Positions 56,501 through 61,548 of a stretch of DNA of 64,000 nucleotides are shown here, piece after piece (the first letter of the stretch is position 1; each line of letters starts with the position of its first letter). Below the pieces are notes generated by a model, which did no database searches, was not told the origin of the DNA, and was given only the letters and a program-made list of their open reading frames with translations. Made by a program: the position numbers and the translations under genes. The stretch comes from QVMG01 sp032073245 (GTDB lineage: Bacteria > Bacteroidota > Bacteroidia > Bacteroidales > Tannerellaceae), in the NCBI GenBank assembly GCA_032073245.1, contig DAMANX010000024.1, positions 1 through 64,000 on the forward strand. The letters are read 5' to 3'.

Positions 56501-56689
56501 TTTTACCTGAATTGTGATAAAAGGCAGGCTTTCACCGGTTGTAGCATCGGAAGCGACACCGGTTACGCGAATCTGTGCAAATGACATAACCGTAACCAGC
56601 AACATAATAACGGAAAGGATGGCCCTGTTCCGGTGGCGTTTAGTACTCACGCTGTTCACGGTAGAATAAAAGGTTTTTTGTCTGTTCAT
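53579..56689 (-). CDS. SusC-type TonB-dependent transporter (no STN domain)
   Basis: The 1036-aa transporter has a signal region (RAILSVIMLLVTVMSFAQ), a carboxypeptidase-like domain (VTGVASDATTGESLPFITI), LDEVVVVGYGVQNK, plug motifs (LKDASATAIYGSRGANGVV) and a barrel ending YTIGLNINF. Without an STN domain it should be regulated by a separate sensor, and the HTCS gene at 61549 is the obvious candidate. It is bracketed by two SusA-like GH13 genes, so an alpha-glucan or maltooligosaccharide is the likely cargo. Confidence 0.93.
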   Translation of the reverse strand: MNRQKTFYSTVNSVSTKRHRNRAILSVIMLLVTVMSFAQIRVTGVASDATTGESLPFITIQVKGTTQGTTTDMDGKYTIEVPGVNSVLVYSYIGYKKVEVTVGNQTRINVSLQEDVEILDEVVVVGYGVQNKRDVTGSIAKVDGEDLMSNPASSFDTALQGRAAGVQVTQTSGMAGAGAAIRVRGIASITAGGDPLIVIDGIPIQQDAGDRTGGAQDNPLASLNTNDIQSIDILKDASATAIYGSRGANGVVLITTKRGKSGKPQINFSSRVAFSTPNVKVKMLETADYLKLYREGLQNDYTFNPTGAPDPATVTTYPGGYTEEQALANNTDWQDLVTRTGVSTYNDLSISLGNEKVRAYIGLSHVAENSYVEDNHFRRTSGRLNIDYTPFSFLKVGGNFSFSSTFNKYVPVSWDGGYGRAISNALPYFPAYNADGSYYKFPMSNNPVTEIYEKLREIYTNRTMANLYADWTIIKDLSFRVEGNIDYRDSESNYLRTKELSSAPNSNMTNRYDTNWNAKALLNYVLNVGENHRFHFLLGTEAMKSKRTSNYRNVVFEMGSEDWLYNNPAYDKSKETSTVYPNQEYSFISFFGRVNYTLMDRYMATVTYRRDGSSRFGANNKFGDFPAASVGWLITEEDFLKDNDVLSLLKLKTGYGITGNAEIPNYAQWGAVSVNETQLYAEQLYWYINTLKNPNLKWETTNTFDIGLEFGFLKNRISGEIGYYNKNSKDLFLNVRVPASGGYTEFLGNIGKVRNRGVEFNIKSVNFNGRDFSWTTDFNISYNKNKVLDVGTAGPDALGGEGDTRVLVGQPIGVNYLVKTLGVDPQDGAPIYEMLDENKNPVGQTKEYNAERDRQPVGHPYSDFVGGLNNRFTWKNWDLGFMFTFQIGGSIYDDGEKFQMNNMGTWNLKEAVLDRWQKPGDVTDVPRITLGNSGINQARNTTEYLHDAGFLRLKNVNVGYTFNGGFLRKLHIRDARIYAQATNLLTLFNEYYSKYSGEPEIMRDVASAQARNLSLNVTYLTPPQARTYTIGLNINF

Positions 56690-56712
56690 AAGATTAACAA
56701 ATTATTAGAGTA

Positions 56713-58557
56713 TCAAAATAAATCTAACACATACACACTTCTTGCCGGAAGTGTCACACTTTCAGTCACCGGTAATGTTTGCCCGGTCACCACATCTCTC
56801 CCTGTCCGGAATTTTCCGGTCACATCACTGAATCTTTCCATTGTCAAAGCTTGCTCGTTATCCGTACCGTTCATCATAACCAGCACTGTCTGGCCATCTT
56901 TTACACGTGCATACACATAACAACCCGTACGGTCAGGTGTGTAGTGAACCAGCCTGCCTGTGGTCACGGCTTTACTGGTTTTGCGCCATTTCAACAACTT
57001 CTGCATATAATCCCATGCCTCGTTCTGCAACGGTGTGCGTCCGCTACGCGTAAAAGCATCCACCGTATCACCTGGCCAACCACCCGGAAAATCCTTCCGG
57101 ATATTGCCGTCGCCCTCTCGTTTTTCGCCCGACATCAAAATCTCCGTGCCGTAATAAATCTGTGGAATACCCCGTGTGGTAAGCAAAAAAGCCAATGCCT
57201 GTTTGTAACGCCGCAAATCACTCTCATCCTTTTTCATAAAGCGTCCGAGGTCATGGTTGTCGAGGAACGTCAGGATATTATCAGGATCGGCAAACAAATA
57301 ATCCTGTGCAATCACCTCATACAACTTGAATAGCCCTGCTTCAGAACCTTCGCGCGATGAGGATTCATCCGTGAAAGCTTTCTCTGCCGTAAAAGTCAGG
57401 TCAAAATCCATTACCGTTTTCAAGTTACTGTTCACACCGTTATTACGTGAATCCCGTTGCCACCATGCCGAAGCCGAAATGCGCGGATACCATGCCTCGC
57501 CCACAATATTGAAGTCAGGATATTCATCCTCCACCTCCTTACACCAGCGAGCCATGAAATCATAATCCGCATACGGATGCGTGTCCTGGCGAATACCGTC
57601 GATACGCGCATATTCAATCCACCAGATACTATTCTGAATCAGGTAAGTACCCAAATGACGGTTGCGCTGGTTCAGGTCCGGCATACCTCGTCCGAACCAA
57701 CCGTTCACCAGAATATCCTTTTCCGATTCCGGTGCATGAATATCCATCAAGGTCCACTTATAATGTGTTGTCTGTACAAATTCCTCCTGATTGTTCAGCC
57801 AGTCCTTCGTAGGCATATCCTTCAACCACCAGTGCGCACTGCCGCAGTGATTAAAAATCATATCCATCACCACCTTCATGCCCTTGCCGTGCGCCTTGTC
57901 TATCAACTCACAATACTCTTCATTCGTTCCAAAACGAGGGTCTACATTATAAAAATCCGTAATCGCATATCCATGATAAGACCCTCCCGGCATACGGTTC
58001 TCCAACACCGGGTTCAGCCAGATAGTCGTAAAACCCAGGTCATCGATATAATCCAGCTTATTAATAATCCCACGTATATCCCCACCATGACGCGAATTGG
58101 CACGCTCACGGTTCACCTTCACTGTGTCAAGATTATCATTCTCCGGTACCGCATTCGCAAAACGATCCGGCGTAATCAGATACATCACATCCGAATTATC
58201 AAATCCCATTGCCCCGGGACGAGTCTCCCGTGCCCTCAATTCAAAAGGCTTACGAATAGACTTCCGCCCTTCCGTAAACACAATATCCATCGTCCCCGGT
58301 TTCACCCCGTCTAATAACTCAAGGTAAAGAAAGAGATAGTTAGGATTCTCCACCTGAACCACCTCTTTCAACCTTACCCCCTCATAGGCAACAGAAACCT
58401 TCGATTTCGCAATATCCTTCCCATAAACCATCACCTGCAATTCCGGATTCTTCATACCCGTCCACCAGAACGCAGGCTCCATCCGCGAAATCTCAACCGC
58501 TGTCACCACATATATACATAAAAAACACAACGCTGAAACTATGGCAAGCTTTCTCAT
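56713..58557 (-). CDS. GH13 neopullulanase/cyclomaltodextrinase-like (SusA-like)
   Basis: The 614-aa protein is a paralog of the 50331 gene. It has a signal peptide (FLCIYVVTAV), the N domain (MEPAFWWTGMKNPELQVMVYG), region I VVMDMIFNHCG, nucleophile D325 (GIRQDTHPY), acid/base E354 (FNIVGEAW), D436 (FLDNHDLGRF) and a C-terminal beta domain. The first two catalytic residues fall at exactly the same numbers as in its paralog. It opens the GH13-susC-susD-GH13 series, with 23 nt to susC. Confidence 0.92.
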   Translation of the reverse strand: MRKLAIVSALCFLCIYVVTAVEISRMEPAFWWTGMKNPELQVMVYGKDIAKSKVSVAYEGVRLKEVVQVENPNYLFLYLELLDGVKPGTMDIVFTEGRKSIRKPFELRARETRPGAMGFDNSDVMYLITPDRFANAVPENDNLDTVKVNRERANSRHGGDIRGIINKLDYIDDLGFTTIWLNPVLENRMPGGSYHGYAITDFYNVDPRFGTNEEYCELIDKAHGKGMKVVMDMIFNHCGSAHWWLKDMPTKDWLNNQEEFVQTTHYKWTLMDIHAPESEKDILVNGWFGRGMPDLNQRNRHLGTYLIQNSIWWIEYARIDGIRQDTHPYADYDFMARWCKEVEDEYPDFNIVGEAWYPRISASAWWQRDSRNNGVNSNLKTVMDFDLTFTAEKAFTDESSSREGSEAGLFKLYEVIAQDYLFADPDNILTFLDNHDLGRFMKKDESDLRRYKQALAFLLTTRGIPQIYYGTEILMSGEKREGDGNIRKDFPGGWPGDTVDAFTRSGRTPLQNEAWDYMQKLLKWRKTSKAVTTGRLVHYTPDRTGCYVYARVKDGQTVLVMMNGTDNEQALTMERFSDVTGKFRTGRDVVTGQTLPVTESVTLPARSVYVLDLF

Positions 58558-58719
58558 ATAGTCGTATAATTGTTTAAGATTAATAGTAATGTAAGTTTAA
58601 CTCTTTATTCTCATTCTTGTATACATTCGTATACTTATTCTTGTACATAAGAAAATATCAAGTGGACTATCTTTGGCTCCTCGCCTGACTACGCGAGGAG
58701 CCAAGATACTACAGTCGTA
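58558..58719 (-). promoter_or_regulatory. Leader region upstream of the GH13 cassette
   Basis: Between the oxidoreductase stop and the GH13 start lie a REP-like hairpin (58655-58710) and a short direct repeat, ATTCTTGTATACATTCG at 58613-58629 and ATTCTTGTACAT at 58637-58648, with the palindrome GTATAC repeated around it. These may be a regulator site. I see no -7 element of the consensus form, so the operon may be read through from upstream. Confidence 0.35.
58655..58710. repeat. Dispersed hairpin repeat, copy B (upstream of the GH13 cassette)
   Basis: The copy runs from ATATCAAGTGGACTATCTTT through GGCTCCTCG to CGAGGAGCC and folds into a stem GGCTCCTCG/CGAGGAGCC. It is in the same orientation as copy A at 50260-50311. 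The two copies bracket the 8.3-kb GH13-susC-susD-GH13 block. Confidence 0.75.
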
Positions 58720-60054
58720 TTAAATACTCGGAAACTTCCATTCTCCCCGATAAACAGGCTTCAAATACTTATCCGCTTCCTTATTATCCACAAACTTCCT
58801 ACTCACCGGGTCATAAACCACCTTCGTCCCTGTCCGGAAAGAGATATTTGCTGCATGAGCAAGTATAGTCGCAAACGCCCCCTTTTCAATAGGACTATTC
58901 GTTGCAATATTCTTATTTCTGATACATTCACCCCAATTCGTAGCATGATCAATCACGCCCCGGTATTCAAAAGGCCCCTTCATCTGATAATCCTGCGCCA
59001 GCAACTCACCCTCACGGCTCTTCACCGGAATCAACTCATACCCATCACGGTTACAAACCAACGTCCCCTTACTGCCAATCCACGCAACTCCCTGGCTACG
59101 ATTATAAAGATGAGCCACCTGCTGCGACCACTCAATATGAAAATTCTCATATTCAAAAATACTGGTCTGTACACTCGGCGTCTCATTAAACGATTCGGGA
59201 TGCTTATAGGCAGAAGAAAAAACCGCCTTCGGATAAGTACGCCCGTTCAGCCCCAACGCTTCCAGGCCATCGAAAGCCGAATCAATCCAGTGCACACCCC
59301 AATCCGTTTGCTGTCCGCCACCATAATCCCAGAAACCGCGCCAACCCCTGACACGTCCCGGATTATAAGCACGCTGAGGAGCTGGCCCTAGCCACCGCTC
59401 ATAATCCAACGTAGCCGGAACAGGTGCATCCTCCATCGCCGCACGCGGATTAGAAGACTGACAAAGAAACACATGTACCTTAAAGACATCACCTAAAACA
59501 CCTGTTTTCAATATCTCATTAGCCCCAAGAAAATAACGCTGGCTCGTCTGCCATAACCCGGTAGTAACAATTCCCTTATACTTCTTTTGGAAATCCATCA
59601 TCACATTACACTCCGCAATCGAATTAGCCACAGGCTTCTCCACATAAATAGCCTTACCGGCCTTCAAAGCCTCACAAAAAATATATGTATGCCAATGGTC
59701 AGGAGTCGCAATAATCACCCCGTCCACATCTTTATTATTCAATACCTCCCGGAAATCCCGGTACAACTTCATATTTCCCGTCTGGTTTGGATACCTCTTT
59801 CTGAAATCAGCCGCCTGAGTCTCGAGCCGTTCCTGATTCACATCACACATAGCAATGCAATGAGCCCAGCTATTCTGTAAAATACCATTCAGGTCAGCAC
59901 ATCCCATACCAACCCCAATAACAGCGACATTCACCCGGTCGCTTGGAGCGCTATTATTTATAGAAGCCATCACACCCGGCGATAAAACCGAGGACACCCC
60001 CAGCCCGGCTGCCAATGCTCCCGTACTCTTCAAAAATCCTCTTCGTGTTGTCAT
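58720..60054 (-). CDS. Gfo/Idh/MocA-family oxidoreductase, Tat-exported
   Basis: The 444-aa protein begins with a twin-arginine signal (MTTRRGFLKSTGALAAGLG). A Rossmann fold follows (about 41-70, VNVAVIGVGMG), the EKP motif at residues 139-141 (AIYVEKPVANS), and a C-terminal substrate domain (YGGGQQTDWGVHWIDSAFDG). Tat export fits proteins that fold with bound NAD(H) in the cytoplasm. Exported members of this family oxidise sugars, and in Bacteroidetes 3-keto pathways they oxidise C3 of glycosides so that DUF1080 enzymes can cleave them. A DUF1080 gene lies just upstream at 60198-60998. This role is inferred from family and context. Confidence 0.88.
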   Translation of the reverse strand: MTTRRGFLKSTGALAAGLGVSSVLSPGVMASINNSAPSDRVNVAVIGVGMGCADLNGILQNSWAHCIAMCDVNQERLETQAADFRKRYPNQTGNMKLYRDFREVLNNKDVDGVIIATPDHWHTYIFCEALKAGKAIYVEKPVANSIAECNVMMDFQKKYKGIVTTGLWQTSQRYFLGANEILKTGVLGDVFKVHVFLCQSSNPRAAMEDAPVPATLDYERWLGPAPQRAYNPGRVRGWRGFWDYGGGQQTDWGVHWIDSAFDGLEALGLNGRTYPKAVFSSAYKHPESFNETPSVQTSIFEYENFHIEWSQQVAHLYNRSQGVAWIGSKGTLVCNRDGYELIPVKSREGELLAQDYQMKGPFEYRGVIDHATNWGECIRNKNIATNSPIEKGAFATILAHAANISFRTGTKVVYDPVSRKFVDNKEADKYLKPVYRGEWKFPSI

Positions 60055-60095
60055 TTCCTATTAGATTTATTTAGTTATCAAATTATTTCAACCCC

Positions 60096-60191
60096 GTAGA
60101 GACTGGGCTTGCCCTGTCTCTCTTTATATAAACAATACCCTTATTTAATGAGAATATTTACCCATCCAAACAGGGCAAGCCCTGTCTCTAC
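60096..60191. repeat. Dispersed inverted repeat, copy 2 (GTAGAGAC family)
   Basis: The left arm (60096-60120) is identical to the left arm of copy 1 at 11195-11219. The right arm (60170-60191) is a slightly diverged inverted copy (CAGGGCAAGCCCTGTCTCTAC). The spacer is 49 nt. It lies in the gap between the DUF1080 and oxidoreductase genes. Confidence 0.75.
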
Positions 60192-60197
60192 AATATA

Positions 60198-60998
60198 TCA
60201 CAAATTCCGAATCCAGATATTCCTATAAGCCACCTCAGTTCCATGGTCTTGCAATGTAAGCGGCATGCGCCCATGAGGAGTATAGCTCGGAAGTCCGGTA
60301 TACGGCGTGCTACCTTTCAATACATAATTATTCTGTACCACAATCCCGTTAAGGACAACAGTCACAATAGCCGGACTCTCCAGCTCACCACCCGTTCCGA
60401 AACGAGGCCCTCTCCAATAAATATCATAAACCTGCCACTCGCCATTACGCGTATACGCATTCGCTAACGGAGCATTCTGTTTATAAACACTCCCCACCAT
60501 ACCATTCACATACGTAGGATTATTATCCCCATCAAGTACTTGTATTTCATAACGACTTTGCAACATTATACCACTATTCCCCCGGTTCTGCCCATCATGC
60601 TCACCCGGAGCAGGAGACTTAAACTCGATATGCAACTGACAATCCCCGAAATAATCTTTCGTACGAATCGTTCCTTTACCCGGAGTCACAACCAGTTCAC
60701 CATTACGCACATTCCATTCCGCCGGGCCACCCGGATTATTACGGTTAGCCGACTCCCATTTCGACAAATCTTTCCCGTCAAAAAGCACGATAGCATCCGA
60801 AGGCGGTTTCGTACCCTGTCCCGGCGTCACCTTTGCAGGCACCGGATAATGCCACTCCGTACTACGAGGGTCCCACTGTGCCGGACGAGCCTGCCCAGCC
60901 TGTTGCGGTTGATTCTGTTGTTGCTGTGTTGGCTGTTGCGCCCAAAGAGAAGATAAACTGCATACAAATGCAATCATCAGGCATGTTACCTTTTTCAT
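60198..60998 (-). CDS. DUF1080 protein (3-keto-glycoside hydrolase/lyase-like)
   Basis: This 266-aa protein has a signal peptide (SSLWAQ), a Gln/Pro-rich linker (about 21-40) and a concanavalin-like sandwich typical of DUF1080: VLFDGKDLSKWESAN, CQLHIEFKSPAP, NRGNSGIMLQSRYEIQVLD, and LTLQDHGTEVAYRNIWIR at the end. DUF1080 members have been linked to cleavage of 3-keto-glycosides made by Gfo/Idh oxidoreductases. The neighbouring gene at 58720 supplies such an oxidoreductase. Signal and fold are seen; the reaction is inferred. Confidence 0.87.
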   Translation of the reverse strand: MKKVTCLMIAFVCSLSSLWAQQPTQQQQNQPQQAGQARPAQWDPRSTEWHYPVPAKVTPGQGTKPPSDAIVLFDGKDLSKWESANRNNPGGPAEWNVRNGELVVTPGKGTIRTKDYFGDCQLHIEFKSPAPGEHDGQNRGNSGIMLQSRYEIQVLDGDNNPTYVNGMVGSVYKQNAPLANAYTRNGEWQVYDIYWRGPRFGTGGELESPAIVTVVLNGIVVQNNYVLKGSTPYTGLPSYTPHGRMPLTLQDHGTEVAYRNIWIRNL

Positions 60999-61548
60999 GA
61001 TATTAGTATTAAAATATTTATAAGTGAATCTGTTCCTAAGTGTTGCTACAAATGTATGCCCGTTTCCTCCCTTTCTCTGATAACTATTCTATCAATTTAT
61101 TGTCATATTATCTCATATATACATTTCCTTCCATGTTCTGAAATGATTTTACACAAGTGAGACAAGAGTGCATAAAGCTTATTCTATTTATACCGGGCTT
61201 TTAGTTCTTTCCTTAGGAATGTTTAATCTTTTTATGCAATAGAATTAATCTGCTCACAGCCGTGCAATATATATTGCACGGCTGTGAAATTATTATTCCC
61301 CAGTTGTGCAATATATATTGCACAGCTGTGAGCAAATAAAAACAATAGCGAAAAAAAGTTAGATATTGCCGTATAAAACATTAATTAGTAGGCATATAAC
61401 AGTTAAGTTGTTCAGGTATCGGAAATAGTCTCATTTAACACATTTACTTAAACGGTTGCAATTTGTATTCTTATTGATACAATCTGAACAACGATGATAC
61501 AAAAGTGCAACATAATTAAAAAGAAATTACCGTATCTTTCGGGCACTT
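60999..61548. promoter_or_regulatory. Divergent regulatory region with twin palindromes
   Basis: This 550-nt gap separates the minus-strand DUF1080 gene from the plus-strand HTCS gene. It holds two related palindromes (61254-61287 and 61301-61328, listed separately). A TATCTTTC near-match to the -7 box at 61533-61540 precedes the HTCS ATG. No gene is visible in the rest. Confidence 0.45.
61254..61328. repeat. Twin 28-34 bp palindromes upstream of the HTCS gene
   Basis: 61254-61287 is a perfect 34-bp palindrome centred on GTGCAATAT/ATATTGCAC. 61301-61328 is a second palindrome with the same 18-bp core and one mismatched pair. Flanks GCTCACAGC (61252-61260) and GCTGTGAGC (61325-61333) are also inverted copies, so the pair forms a larger inverted repeat. 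It is a likely binding site for a dimeric regulator, or a structured element. Confidence 0.85.

Noticed and set aside
57457..58314. A 285-codon open frame on the plus strand opposite the GH13 gene
   Set aside because: It lies wholly antisense to a gene with complete GH13 motifs; its composition (many Arg, His, Ile, Pro) is that of a mirror frame of a GC-rich gene.
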